Of a stretch of 64,000 nt of DNA, positions 45,301 through 57,248 are shown one piece after another. This stretch comes from Triplophysa rosa (Eukaryota > Chordata > Actinopteri > Cypriniformes > Nemacheilidae). Within the stretch, counting starts at the first letter, position 1, and each line of letters opens with the position of its first letter. A program made the translations under genes and the position numbers. The notes beneath the pieces were generated by a model that was not told the origin of the DNA, did not search any database, and saw only the letters and a list, made by a program, of their open reading frames with translations. The DNA is taken from the NCBI RefSeq assembly GCF_024868665.1, contig NC_079912.1, positions 13,146,948 through 13,210,947 on the forward strand, written 5' to 3'.

Positions 45301-48300
45301 ACACATTGACGATTTTAGCACAAGTCGCATAGACTGCTATTAAAGGGGATTAGTGGATGTAAATGTAAATATGAGTGCAAAATTAAAGAGATTATTCTAT
45401 ATTTTTGCTTGGCACACGAGGGGATGTGCATGGTTCAAATCCCAATCTAAAATTTTTTAAACAAGCCAAGTAACCTGCCTGCATTGCATGCATTATTTTA
45501 TATAACATTTTGACAACATCTTTTTCCTCTACGTGAAAATAGAAAAATGCAAAAATACAGTACTAAAAATAATTGACTAATCAACTAATGTTTGACTTTC
45601 TTCTGCAGAACACAAAAGAAGATATTTTGAAGAACGTTGGTAACCCCATTGGCTTTCATTGTATGGACCACATTTCTCAAAATATCTTTTTTTGTGTTCC
45701 ACAGAAGAAAGAGTCGTATAAAGGTTCTGAACAAAATGAGGGTGAATAAACTATGACAGATTTTTTGTTTTTGCGTGAACAGTCCCTTTAAGAAGAGTGA
45801 CCTAAGGGTGGTAGATAATAACCAAATTTTAATTTCCTTCACTTTTTGTAATTTTGCAACTTAATCAACAATAAAAAAAATTCAAGTTGAATGTCAATGA
45901 AACTTGGGTTTGTACAGTACATCTATGACTGTGTGTTTGTCCTCTGACCACTTTTTGTTTGGCTCTCATAGGAGATGATGACCAAGCTAATAACAGAGAC
46001 ACCAGACCACCCCATTCCGTTCCTCATCGGCCATCTGCAGACCAAGCAGGAGAGTCCAGGAAGGATTCAAAGAACTCTGTCAGGTTCTGCTGCTCTGTGG
46101 GCCGATAGCTCCTCGGGTGGGTTTAGTTCAGTGCCCTGCAAGCTGTTTGGCTGGAATAAGTGCACCAAAACATTGATGTCATGCTTTTCTGTTATAGACA
46201 AATAAGCAGTTTTCCATCTCTCATCTCTCTGTAGAATACAAAGGCACACGACGGGACTCCAGGGGCTATGAGAAACCCTGGCAGATCCACCCCAAAAAGC
46301 CAAAGAAATCAAAGAGCGACCTGGCCGTATCCAACATCTCCCCACCTTCTCCGGAGTCTAAATCATGTGAGTATTACTGAAATAGAGACGTTTACTAGCA
46401 GTTTAAACACATCTGAGATGAGAAGACAGATCCTATATGAACAACTTCTATCCAAATATAGAGTTGTGTTGTGTAGGCTATGTGCAAGAGAGAGTTCTGG
46501 AAAGGTTTTTATTGCTGTGGGAATGAGTTGTATCAGAACCAGGCTTGCAGTCTTTAATAATTGAATATGATGCTCTTTTACTGACAGCAGCGGCTCTATT
46601 TCTGCCTCAGTGGAGGCTGTCGGTCAGTTTTGTGGCAAATGCCACCAATGTTGACAGCAAGCATTTCGGTCTTCATTTGATTTACGTTGGCGGTTTTTAA
46701 CCTTTGGTTTTAGTTCTTAAAAATGTCTGTTTTGGTTCAGCTGTGTTTTAAGTTTTAGGATGAGGTGAATTTGCTGCTCAGATGGGGTTTCTAGGAAGTA
46801 ATGATACACATTATGAGTCCAGAGGTTACTGTGCATCGCATGCAAAATAAACATGGGGTGATTTACACAGGAAACAAGCTGCTCAGTGGTATGAATAGTA
46901 GCCTTTATTTCCATGGGTCTGCGAGGCATGGAAAAGCAATATCAGTTTTTTTGTTTACCCCACATATTGTCGATTTGATACAGTATCACGATTCACGCTT
47001 AAATGCACATGCACAACGTATGTTACAAAAGAGTTTTTCTCAGTGCATTATAATAGTTCATTGAATGGTCATCCAGATTTACAGTTTGTTCACATTTTAG
47101 GATTATTTTATCTGGAAAAAACGCATACTGTCACTGTCTCATTGAATTCCCCTCACATGAGGTTCTTTCTCGTCACATGTTTTCCAAGGGTTCTACATGG
47201 AACTTTACTTGGAATTTACACAGAAATGTTTCACACGTGACTACGTTTTTGCACATGTAAAATTCATGTGTCATTTTTCTAAGAGTGATGCTTTTAGCAG
47301 CTTAAACTGACCCGTAACCCTCCGCGTAGACAGGAAGTAAAGGGATCAGGAAGTTTTGTTTGAAAATTGCATTTATGGATGGGGTTTTCAGAGATATATC
47401 CCCCAAAATGACTACTCGCCTCGAGCAATTGTACTTAAAACACACTGGAAACAGTTGATATATATAGTGTATATAAAGGCTGGGACTATGCTTTCCTAAA
47501 ATGTTTTTTGTCAAAATGCCAAATCATTGCAAAGAGGAGACAACTCCTGACAGCACAGTCTTAAAGCCTGGCCACAATGCTGTCTCTCAGTATTCTAAAC
47601 AATTAGAGAAGCTTGAAGAATGTGGATGAGAAAACCCTTAGAAATCACTTGAAAATTGCTGAAAATTGACGCCTTCAGGTCATAGCAGTTGCAAGCACAT
47701 TTAGTCTGACGTTGCAACCTTTTAAATTATTCAGTGTTACACTTTTACTGCAAGTGCTCTCACAGATATAATGCGTATATCTGACAACCCGTGCATGTCA
47801 GGATTTTTGCACTGGCTGTGAACTGTGCAAATGTAAAAACAAACGAGAGAGTGATGGGCAAAGTAACAGTTTAGAATGATCATGTAGAGAGCTTTAACAG
47901 AGAACTTTAACAGCTACTGAAGTCAGTGAGTGCTGTGAGTTTGAGGATGCAGTTCAAATGGTGTTTGTGTGCCCTTGAAGGACACTGCGGGAGGGGGACA
48001 ACACACAAACAGTGATTTCATATGAAGACAAAACATTGCTTTTTACCTTTACATTTCACACTTTAATCTTGAATTTATTTCTCATAATTGCAACTTTTCA
48101 CTTCACAGTTCTGTATTATAACTTGATATTTTATAAATCCAAAGCGGCTTACAAAAAAAGTGTATCGTAGGTCTGCGGTGAATCTTCTCATCCATTGTAC
48201 AGTGGTGAATAGTGGAAGAGGAAAAAAAGATTTTCTGCACACAGCTGCTCTTTCTCTCATTTGCACCACGTTTATAGGAGTGGGCTGCTCGTTGTAAATG

Positions 48301-51300
48301 AATTGCCTTCTCTTTCCGAGCATTTCCCTGTGCTGTTCTTGCTTCTCTGCATTGGAAAATATCACATGAATCATAGCCCCCAGCCAACTGCACAGCTCTC
48401 AGTATGATTTTTTATTGTGTAATTGCGCTATTTGAATACATTGTTTTCAATATATATATAATTTTCAATGTCATTTGTTATTGGTACACTTTTAGGCTAC
48501 ATGATAAACTGGAGACTCCTGACAGTAAGAGGTCTCAGGAGCCCCATGACTTGGCCTGTAATCCATCTTAATTCTATAGTTAAAACCTACTGCATAAAAC
48601 TTTTACATTATATTCTGTAATTTCAGTAGTTTTGAATGTTTGTTTTTTGAAAGTATTCTGTTTGTTGTTGCTTGTATTTTGAAGTACCTCGTTCAATACT
48701 ACGCCCCACCTGGGACTGGAGAACCAAATCTGAGAGTCGAGACTTTGATGAGCTCAACCACATACTTCTGGAGAGTAAGAAACTTGGCAAGGCTTTGGAG
48801 AACCTGTCCCGCAGTAAGTCCACTGACAGCTGTCAGTCTAGTGCAATACATACAGTATATCGTGCATGAAAACCATAGTTTTTATATTTTTGTAATTTTT
48901 TTATCATTATTGTGTTGTGGGTCAGTGCTTCTCAACTGGTTGGTGACACCAAAATGGGTCTAGGATCTATAGTAGGGTCACAGATATTGTTGTATGTGAA
49001 TAAAAAGTGCAACAAGCCATATAAAAGCGTTCATTAAAAAATGTTAATGGGACAAGAAAACTCTTTACATGTCTTTTGTTGTTCCGTTTAAATGCTGTGC
49101 ATTTCAACAACAAACAAACAAATCTACATTATTTTGGCACAAATTCACATTGAGTGCTCTCATCCTCAAAAATTGTTTCTAGCAAATTATAAAAGGTCAA
49201 AGTTGTATTACCTAGGCTACTCTACAGTAAATGCAAGTTCTACTGGGTGCTATGTTGTACTGTAAAATGTTAAAATCTGAAGCAGAATCAGTTGAGAACC
49301 GCTTCCTTGAACGAATACGTGCATTTACTGACATGTGAATGATTTTCTCTCTGCAGGCATTGCGGTTTCTGATGACTTTGATCTGGTATGATTGATGTTT
49401 ATTATTTCTTTTAATCTGTTTGATGGATCTGTTTTATATTGTAGATGAATGCCATATTCTGATAGTGTTGTGTGTGAGGAGTCAATTAGAAAATAAAAGA
49501 TGGAGAAAGAACATTCACCCTCAATCCAAACATCTGTGTTTGTCATCTTTCTCTTAAGGCTCTACAGACTTCTCTTGAATAGTCGCTGTGTCTTTTTGGC
49601 TGTTTTCCCAGGCTTCCCTTGCTTCTCAATTTGGCATTTTTAATGAATATTGAAACATTTATCCATTAATGCAAATCTTCTTTCTTACTCTAAATTAGCC
49701 TTACTGCAGATAAACTGTAATGTGAAAACTGAAAACACTATCAGTCACACATGATACATGTGCTTAACCACAAATTATTTCTTGTTTCATTTCAAACGTA
49801 AATGACTTACTTATCTCTTCCTCCACTTCCAATTTTTACTCCTTGCACTTCTTCTTGAAGGATCCCCGGGCGTATAACTCTGTGTTGAGGCCACGAGTGG
49901 TGGGGGAGTGGGTGGGGCGTGAGGAGGACGATTCTGACCCACTTGCGGCTGAGATGTTACAGCTCCCCGTCCACAGAGCCAAGACTGAGGGGTGGACAAG
50001 CAAAGACAACAGTCCTGTTGGAAGGTAAGTCACAATTTTACACCAAATTTTGGTATTTGCACTTGAGTTGATGAAATTGGTCTTTCTTAAAAATCTCAGA
50101 TATTAACAGACAAGAGTAAGTAAGAACATCAGATAGACTTGCATGGGATTTTTCGATTACGGTTCACCTAAAATCCTTTTAGAATATCTGAGCAACCATC
50201 CAGAACACCCTAGCAACACCCTATAAAACATCAGAACACCTTAGCAACAGCTTATTGACTACTGGTAAAGTTATGAGGCCAACTCTAAAAATGTTGGGGT
50301 TGAGTTTGGACAAGCAAAAACTAAAAGATTGTGTTGTGTGACATATGGTATAATAATAAAACATATATCATGCTCTCTGCTAGCACCATATAAATCATTT
50401 ATAAGGAGACATTCTTCAAACATACTGTATGCTAAGCTCAAGCAGCAATTTCAGCTCTTCGACCCCTTAACTGTCACAGCCCTTTTTGAGCCTAAACTAC
50501 TAAAAGTTCAGTTGGAACTAAAATGGCTGTAACTCATATATTCTTTGGAATACAGACGGTTTGTACAGACCTAGGTGATTTTGTTATGTTTATTGTAATA
50601 AAAAAACTATAAAAGGTTTATCATTTTCTTTTTAAAAAAGACATTAAAAAAATTAATGCTCCAAAATGTAATAAGTCAAAGTCCCAAGGGTCACCAAGTG
50701 TTGTATCAAGTTTGGACCCGATACACCAAATTTTTTGGTGTCTGAGTTTTTTTACCACCAAAATCCACTAGGGGGCCCATAGACTTCCATTGGTTTGAAC
50801 ACTCTGGATCTGAAATTTGACCACAACAGACATTGAGATCCTTTTTGCCTTTTTTTACGGTGACAGTTTTAAAGAAGTTACCAGGGTGATTTTAATTGGC
50901 CGGTGTTTCAGTAGAGGGTAGAGGCTGGCCAGCGAGAACGCTGCTAATTAGAAAGGATCAGATATTATAATAAATCATATTCTGGGCCCGGCTGACAGAA
51001 GAGACTTCATTCCATTAAAATATTCTCTCACTTGATTACAGTAAATTGTGGAGCCTTGGGTCGATTCCGCTGGCGTTCCAGAGCACATAGATGTACAGGC
51101 GATGGCAGAGATTTTCATTACAGAAAAAGAAAGAGAGAAATGTGCTTTTATGAAGCACCTCTTAAAAATAAAGGTGCTTCACGATGCCATAGAAGAACCT
51201 TTTTTGTCTAAATGGTTCCATAAAGAACCTTTAACATCTGAAGAACCTTTCTGTTTCAAAAAAGGTTCTTTGTGGTGAAAAAAGGGTTCTAAAAGGTTCT

Positions 51301-54300
51301 TCACAGTGATGCCAACCGTTTTTGGTTCCACAAAGAACCATTCAGTCAAAGGTTCTTTAAAGAACCATCACTTTCTTACGTTTTTATAATCTGAAGAACC
51401 TTTTTTCACCACAAAGAACCTTTTTTGAAACAGAAAGGTTTTTCAAATGTTAAAGGTTCTTTTGAAGCACCCGTTTTTATAAGAGTTGGTTCCACCAACA
51501 GGGATTGGTCTTAAATCTAAATAAGTAAAGGTGTATGGATCACCTTTAAACCCTAAATAATATAATTGCATGTAAATGTTTTAAATAATACACGTTACAG
51601 TTTTACTTCGTGATTTGTTATTCATTATTAAAATTAACTGGTGCAACACGAGTCGAATTAAAATAAATCCAGGATCAACAAACTCTAATTCTCCACAAAT
51701 CCCTATTTGTTTAGCACGTCTGTATCTTTTAAAACATACTATGTCAATCAAGTTTTGAACCCCAAGAGTACAAGAGACAAATCTTTCCAATAGCCATTCT
51801 CACGTGCTGAAAAACAGCGTGGTTGTTTTCAACACCTGATCTATAATTTCACATATAGAGGAAGAAACCAGCACCTGCTCTGTATAATGACCACCACCTT
51901 CCCTCGTCTGGAACAAAACCGTGCTTTTTTCTCTCTCTAACCTCAATGGTTGAACAGCTAGCCTCTCCTTAGCTGTCAGTCTTTGAGTAGAGGACGTTTG
52001 GGAGAGTGCCGAGGCTGCTGGGAAATTAGGGGAAGGCAGAGGTGGATGCTGGGAAGGGATACTGTGACTGATTATGGGTATGATAAAACCTGAGTGTGGT
52101 AACATACATAGTGTCCGCACAGGCAACATACAATAACGCATAAACCCCATCTTTCTCTCCTCGCCTACGCTTTAAATCTGTCTTATATTCATAAAAACCT
52201 CCATCAGCCCACTCGTGCTGCAGGGATGCAGTTGAAGGCATTTTAGGGGGTTTAAAGGCTCATTATGGGATGTACAGTATTCCAGCATTTGTCTTACAGT
52301 ATATGCCCCCCCACAGCCTGTCATAAAGATAAGTAGCGCTTCATGAACACTAAACCAGTGACTCTGTTAAAGGTGCTGTGTGTATTTTTTGAAGTAGTAT
52401 GGAGTAGAAATGCAATATAATACACATAATTATGTGTTCAGAGGTGTGTAAAGATCTTGCAAAATGAAGCGTTATGTTTTTATTATCTTAGAATGAGCTA
52501 TTTCTGTCTACATACAGCCTGGGTCCGCTTGCATGGAATTCACCATGTTATTTCTACAGTAGCTCTGAACGGCCAAACTGCGAGCACGTTTCATAAATAA
52601 GATATTCTCTTCGGCAAAGAAGCGAAAACGTGATGACATCTTAGTTCTGTGTCAGCCACCGTAGTGCTTCGAAAGAGGAGGGTGGAGTGAGCCGTTGGTT
52701 GCAATTCGCAACCTTACCACTAGATGCCACTAAATGTCACAGACCAGACCTTTAAATCATATGCTAAATATGATTCTGTCATTTTGTTTCACTAATTCTT
52801 GTAGGTCACTAACCATCCTTTCTCCATTCCTACTGGACGGGCTCCAGCGGATCTGTTGAATTTACATCATGGTTGCTTCATATTACTTCATTTGTAGCTT
52901 TGGTTTTGTGGTCTAGTTATTATCAGTAAGTGATACATTCTGTACTGCTAGAAGAATGCCGTAGAGATTTTCCAATCCCAACCAGACAGCAGTACAACTT
53001 TAGTTCTGTCTAACAAGGCTTCTTGTCACCATACCGACCCACACCAGGCTATAGACGGTCTTACGTTTCACTAAATTGCATTCATACAAAGCAATTTACT
53101 TTCATTTTATTTTAGTGGTCTGGTCTGAGATTTCTGAAACCGTATTTTGTACTCATTTACACGCTGGTCAGGTTCTATCTGAGAGACGAGCTCTTCTGCA
53201 TGACAGGATTAAAAATGAGCAAATTGAATGTTTCATTTAGGAGCTGGTTCCTAAATCATTATTTGTGTCAGTTGTGGTTCACTGCTCCCTTATTAGGGAA
53301 ATCGACGGGACAAATCGGGTCACTAATTCTTCCTCTGTGTAATTAAGCCAAACTGCAGAACGTGACTTGTTACTAAAGAAACATTTGTACTGTATATTTA
53401 AGAATGCATGTGTTTTCAATCTGGCCAAAAAAATTGCTTGTTCGCAATCATCGTGTATACTTTCTATTGAAATCTGTCAGATCAATTTCATTCTTGTTTT
53501 TTTTGTTGTTGTTCTTTCCAAGCACGAAACAATTAATTTAATGCCATTGATGTTTTGTGGAGTGATAAACTCATACAGCGCTCTATGCTCACAGAATAAA
53601 AAGCTTATTTGTTTTCATTGTCCCTGCCGACCTGTACTTTAACTGAAATGTTAGCATTGACTGAGGTATTCTCAAGCGATATCAGTGTTCATCAATATTT
53701 CATTTGTACAATTTAACACACGCTCAGGTATGATATGCGCAAAAGCTGTAATTGTTACAATTGATTTAAAAGTAAAACTCATTTAAAGTTAAAGTGCCTC
53801 CTGTTATATTGGTTTTACTCGTGGATCCAGAGAACGTTTGACTCTTTCTTCTGAGAAACACAAAAGAAGATATTTTGAGAAATGTTTCAATGGTATTGTG
53901 TCCATGCAATAGATGTCAATAAGGCACAATGTTGTTTGGTTACCAATGTTCTTCAAAATATCTTCTTTCGTGTTCTTCAGAAGAAAAAAAGTCATACAGG
54001 TTTGGAATGTATATGTAACATTGTAAATGATAACAGAAATTACATTTTTGGGTGAACTATTCCTACAAACTATGTGTTTGATTTTAGGGATGATTGTTTT
54101 AGCATTGCTGGCACATAGTGTACACTACAAGATTGGGAATGGCAAATACCAGCCTAATTTAAAAAAAATGGTGCTAAATGAGGGACAAGCAGTATGAGCA
54201 TCCTCATTAGCATATATGTTCAGCGCAGGATATTAAAATAGCTCTGCCCCAGCCTGAAGTTTTAGATTATCTGCGCATTGTATCATTCCAATATAATTCT

Positions 54301-55540
54301 GAGAAGATAACACTTGAATTAAATTCTCTCCAGGCTATTTTATCTCTATTTACCAACGGCACGTGGAAATAATTTAGCCAATTTAGAAGTGTGAAATGAA
54401 GCATATGCTCATAATTCATTCAATTAACCCCCCCCCTCAGTTTGCTCAAAATTAAATACTGTGGTATTTATAGTTCTGCAGTGAACTATAACCTCAATTA
54501 ATGTCTTTAATATACTTTAGATTTCTAATGCAGATTAAAAATGTACTTTTACATTTGTGCATCTGGCATGACATGACCTCCTCAAATTGCATGTTACACA
54601 CAATTATTACGTCTGACCTTAAATTGAAATTGGGTCAGTTTTAATGAAAAAGTGTTGGCTAGATATGAAGAGCTAGACAAGTCATGCTTCAATTAAAGAG
54701 CATTGTGTTAAATAAGCACAGCTGGTGGATATAGATTTTTAGTGTAGATATGGAGAGTGCAACGTGAAAACATGTTTACGTCAAACAATCCCTGCACAGA
54801 TGAGATGCCACGCTGAATCGTAACTTAAAATCATTTCATATAGAAGGTTTCAAAGCACCAACATAAGCAAACGTTACTGCGCATACGCGCGTTTGTGCAC
54901 ATAACGTAACTTCCGCTACACATCCGCAAACATGGAGTGCCTGTGGATTATTTCTGATAAAACAAGCTAAATAAACTGAGAAGAACGTTACTTGGCCAAA
55001 CTTGCCTCTCCAATGTTTTGAATTTAGACTGCAAAACCAAGCTCAGCCACTAGATGTCAATGTCCAATAGATTTTCTTTAAATGCGATAAAATAAATTGT
55101 TTATTTAATAAAATGAACATACAACAAAATTCAACAAATCTTTATTTAAATACAAGTATTACACAATAAAATAATAATATAAATCAATATTAATATAAAT
55201 GAACTTAAAGCTGTGGTCTAATGGCTATGTCCCTGCCATCATGTTGAGTCATTCTGCTGTCTCTGTCAATTAAAACTTAGCAGCCTACTCAAAACTCAGA
55301 AAAATATTCAAATGTATATTTGTATTTAGGTGCTGCGACGGCATACTAAAGCTTCTTCTCTTTCTCCCTGCAGCTTGAAAATGGAAGCAAAGACTAAAGG
55401 CTTAAAACAGCAGCAACAGAACCATAAGAAACTGTTAGCAGCCATGTTGTCCCAGGATTCGTTTGACTCCATGCCTGACTCCGCCCCTTCAGTCACTGAA
55501 GATGAGATGGAAGATGAGGATGATGCCATGGAGCTGCTGG
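36252..55540 (+). CDS. c8orf34: C8orf34/VEST1 orthologue, 5' part (7 coding exons)
   Basis: Orthologue of human C8orf34 (VEST1), whose molecular role is poorly known. Its N-terminus resembles the RIIa dimerisation/docking module of cAMP-dependent kinase regulatory subunits, and annotation as a cAMP-kinase-regulator-like protein rests on that. Exons 36252-36335, 45972-46116, 46235-46366, 48685-48813, 49357-49385, 49861-50024 and 55374-55540 join in frame to about 283 residues. Recognisable blocks: [116 protein letters not shown] and [16 protein letters not shown] lysine-rich patch (HPKKPKKSK) could be a nuclear localisation signal (inference). Start: ATG at 36252 with an in-frame ATG at 36267, which matches the MASLQQ start of human isoforms. 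Remaining exons are not in the window. Confidence 0.93.
37225..37310. promoter_or_regulatory. Intronic CpG-rich patch with CACGTG E-box
   Basis: TCTGTCACGTGAACGCGCGG with further CpGs on both sides; the palindromic E-box is at 37263-37268. It stands out against AT-rich surroundings and lies 1 kb inside intron 1, where a downstream alternative promoter or bHLH-bound enhancer could sit. Confidence 0.35.
39586..40139. mobile_element. AGGGGTCATATG element, copy 2 of 2 (554 bp)
   Basis: TTAA|AGGGGTCATATG at the left and CATATGACCCCT|TTAA at the right: perfect 12-bp terminal inverted repeats with an intact TTAA on both sides. By eye well over 90% identical to 32224-32778, in the same orientation. 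Confidence 0.92.
40272..40663 (-). mobile_element. TTAA-flanked ~380 bp element, copy 2 of 3
   Basis: TTAA|AGGTGCCATGTG at the left, CTGGATCT|TTAA at the right. Inverted relative to the 8.5 kb copy. Shares TAGAATGAGCTATTTCTATC, CTTACATGGAATTCGCCATG and GCAAAGAAGCGAAAACGTGA with the 52.4 kb copy. Confidence 0.87.
41732..41754. repeat. (CA)n microsatellite
   Basis: About 11 CA units, with a short (GT)n run 120 bp upstream, so the pair is inverted. Confidence 0.8.
45592..45787. mobile_element. AGGGATAGTTCACCC-family MITE, copy 7 (left end missing)
   Basis: Begins at GACTTTCTTCTGCAGAACAC, contains AAAAGAAGATATTTTGAAG and its inverted partner CAAAATATCTTTTTTTGTGT, and ends GTGAACAGTCCCT|TTAA. 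Confidence 0.8.
45972..46116 (+). CDS. c8orf34: c8orf34 exon 2
   Basis: Acceptor CTCTCATAG followed by GAG (a TAG|GAG tandem acceptor); using the first AG preserves FEEMMTK. Donor TCGG|gtgggt. 145 nt. Encodes [39 protein letters not shown] and AALWADSS. The [14 protein letters not shown] piece is the RIIa-like segment. Residues 29-77. Confidence 0.94.
46235..46366 (+). CDS. c8orf34: c8orf34 exon 3
   Basis: Acceptor CTCTCTGTAG after a 118-nt intron, donor TCAT|gtgagt. 132 nt. Encodes [39 protein letters not shown] and PESKS. Strongly basic, then Ser/Pro-rich. Residues 78-121. Confidence 0.94.
46367..48684 (+). other. c8orf34 intron 3, 2.3 kb
   Basis: A retroposon-tail remnant (ATCCAAAGCGGCTTACA) lies near 48138. 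Otherwise no gene or repeat recognised; open frames up to 99 codons here lack similarity and splice context. Confidence 0.45.
48685..48813 (+). CDS. c8orf34: c8orf34 exon 4
   Basis: The acceptor is TATTTTGAAG, an unusual AAG acceptor; donor CGCA|gtaagt. 129 nt. Encodes [20 protein letters not shown] and [20 protein letters not shown], then LSR. Residues 121-164. Confidence 0.93.
48814..49860 (+). other. c8orf34 introns 4 and 5 (around the microexon)
   Basis: Two short introns (48814-49356 and 49386-49860) flank the 29-nt exon. No repeat or extra exon recognised. Confidence 0.45.
49357..49385 (+). CDS. c8orf34: c8orf34 exon 5 (29-nt microexon)
   Basis: Acceptor TCTCTCTGCAG, donor CTG|gtatga. 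Only 29 nt: it completes a serine codon and encodes IAVSDDFDL. The length is not a multiple of three, so skipping it would shift the frame. Human C8orf34 has a matching SRSIAISDELD stretch. Confidence 0.88.
49861..50024 (+). CDS. c8orf34: c8orf34 exon 6
   Basis: Acceptor TTCTTGAAG (a second AAG acceptor in this gene), donor GGAAG|gtaagt. 164 nt. Encodes [40 protein letters not shown] and [14 protein letters not shown]. Residues 174-228. Open frames on the opposite strand here are shadows. Confidence 0.93.
51160..51485. mobile_element. AAAGGTTCTTC inverted-repeat MITE
   Basis: The ends CTTAAAAATAAAGGTGCTTC and GAAGCACCCGTTTTTATAAG are inverted repeats. The interior is built from many AAAGAACC/GGTTCTTT units in both directions (for example GTTTCAAAAAAGGTTCTTTG against CAAAGAACCTTTTTTGAAAC), so most of the 326 bp folds back on itself. 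A 76-codon frame inside is repeat-derived. Confidence 0.85.
52371..52751 (-). mobile_element. TTAA-flanked ~380 bp element, copy 3 of 3
   Basis: TTAA|AGGTGCTGTGTGTATTTT at the left, CAGACCT|TTAA at the right. Same orientation as the 40.3 kb copy and inverted relative to 8.5 kb. Confidence 0.88.
53790..54063. mobile_element. AGGGATAGTTCACCC-family MITE, copy 8
   Basis: The inner palindrome AACACAAAAGAAGATATTTT / AAAATATCTTCTTTCGTGTT is clear, and the right end is TTTTTGGGTGAACTATTCCT. The left end is worn and TTAA is lost on the right. Confidence 0.78.
55374..55540 (+). CDS. c8orf34: c8orf34 exon 7 (last one visible)
   Basis: Acceptor TTTCTCCCTGCAG, donor CTGG|gtaata. 167 nt. Encodes [40 protein letters not shown] and [16 protein letters not shown]. 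It has a short glutamine run and an acidic stretch. Residues 229-284. The next exon, expected to continue E-DLNDLR, was not found up to 64000. Confidence 0.94.
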
Positions 55541-56104
55541 GTAATAAACACGCACACATATGTTGATGTTACTGTGCTGTTGTTTTTAAATGAACTGATG
55601 TCCTTGATCAGAAGAACAGAAAACTTTAGACATTGTTTAGTGTGTTTATTAGGTTTTAGGAATAGTTGGGAATTTGTCACAATGCCAATGGATGATCACT
55701 TCAATCCGCATAATGCTGCCGAAACACATAAAGAAAAATATTGAGCTTGTTTCTCACGTATTTCTTTAACATAAGGACATGATTTAAAGCACTCAAACAT
55801 TCCTCAACACAATTACATGTCTCGGGCTTATTTCTCCACTGATTTGAAGCACCGTTTGCAATCTGATTTCTTCTGAATGCATTTTGATTGCTGAAGCACA
55901 TTGCAGCACTATTTAAAAAGCATCTCCATCTACACTGTAGTAACAAAATGTTGTGCTTTCCTAAAGAGACATCTTACATACTGTATCATAACCCATTCTC
56001 TATTACAGTGTTTCTCAACCGGGGGTACGCGGACCCCTAGTGGTCCGTGGCGTAATTGCAGGGGGCCCTTAGAACCCTTTAAAAATGTTTTGAGTTATTA
56101 TCTT

Positions 56105-56472
56105 GCATTCAGGGTTTGAAATTAACACCCACCAGACGCAGATAAAAATCAACCGAGTGGGCTATAGCAGTCAAATTATATACCAAATTGACTGGTTACT
56201 TGTGTTCATCAATTGTTCATTCACTTCATTCACTTTTGTGAAGGTTCATGTAAACCAACTCAAACATACCCGGTACTCTTGCAGTACTTTGATGTCATAT
56301 GCTTGGTGATTCTGCGCACCGCCGCACAAAGTCGAAGAAGTATATATTCATTGAAGCACCACGCATTGTATAGTCATTGTGTTGAATGTCTGTACTAGAA
56401 GCTTCCAACACCAAAGAAATTTCCTTGTGTGTGCAAGCACACTTGGCAATAAAGCTCTTCTGATTCTGATTA
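56105..56472 (+). repeat. Non-LTR retroposon 3' fragment inside the outer hAT
   Basis: AATTTCCTTGTGTGTGCAAG then ACTTGGCAATAAAGCTCTTC and TGATTCTGATT is a typical teleost LINE-type 3' end with a short terminal TGATTC repeat. The left limit near 56105-56115 (GGGTTTGAAATTAACACCCA) is uncertain. Confidence 0.6.
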
Positions 56473-56710
56473 CCTTATTCATGAGCTTAAGCTCTTAGCA
56501 ATACACAGTAATGGCATCAGTTTCACCTCATCAGTTCAACACGCGGATCGATCAGAGCTCAGAAGTGTAACGGAGGCCTTCTAGTGTGTGAAAGTGTGCA
56601 TGTGCAAACAGCAATCTTTGTTAGATCACTCATCTGTTTCCGACACCTGACACCGGACCCATTGGTCTCTTATTCAGAGCGGTTTTGCTTCAGATCGGTT
56701 GTAAGGAATG

Positions 56711-57248
56711 CATAGGTGTAATTTGCGGGTGGGACATGTCCCCACCACGTTTTGGTAGAAATTAAGAAATGCTTGTGGAAGGTGGTGTATTGTTTAGGGG
56801 GCATTAACATCTAAAAGTCATGGGAGGATGCAGGATGCGCCGCTTTCTCACCATCTCCCTTTGCTCACACTCCTAAGTTATATTTGACGAAGACAGAAAG
56901 CCACGACTCCAGAAACGCGGCCAGTATGAAATGCGTGCATCATCCGCGTTCGCAGCGCTTGCTTGTGCATCCAGTGTCCAAGCACAAAAACACGTACACC
57001 AACAAACATTTTTACTCATAGGAATAAACTGTTTTAAGTGTAATGCACCGCAACAGCCAAGTGACCTTCCCCAAATGACAGTTTGGGAACCACATACTGT
57101 GAGAGCTGGAGTCAAAAAGCAGAGTAGGCAATGGACGGACCGCCCACTATATATGATAAATATTCCCAACGAGTTATTACAGAAACAATTTATTAAAGTA
57201 TTCATTGTTTTTGTCCCCACCACTTTTCAAAACAAAGTTACGCCACTG
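56711..57248. mobile_element. hAT-type element, 538 bp, nested, intact 8-bp TSD
   Basis: Starts CATAGGTGTAATTTG and ends AAAGTTACGCCACTG; the reverse complement of the right end, CAGTGGCGTAACTTT, matches the left at most positions. Flanked by AAGGAATG on both sides (56703-56710 and 57249-57256). The subterminal blocks GGGACATGTCCCCACCAC and TTTTTGTCCCCACCACTTTT echo each other. The frames of 116 and 133 codons over it are not transposase. Confidence 0.85.

Larger units (their letters stand above)
36336..45971 (+). other. c8orf34 intron 1, 9.6 kb
   Basis: Contains a CpG-rich patch with an E-box at 37220-37310, elements at 39586-40139, 40272-40663 and 45592-45787, and (CA)n at 41732-41754. Open frames of 113 codons (38877-39218) and 108 codons (44160-44486) have no recognisable similarity or splice support. 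Otherwise nothing recognised. Confidence 0.45.
50025..55373 (+). other. c8orf34 intron 6, 5.3 kb
   Basis: Contains elements at 51160-51485, 52371-52751 and 53790-54063, and a cyprinid repeat phrase (CACCCTAGCAACACCC) at about 50206. The stretch 50290-50860 has repeat-like character (AGGGGGCCCATAGACTTCC) but its ends are not visible. No gene seen. Confidence 0.45.

Noticed and set aside
52800..52870. Possible extra c8orf34 exon after TTGTAG
   Set aside because: It stops quickly in the phase required between exons 6 and 7, and exons 6 and 7 already join to a conserved serine.
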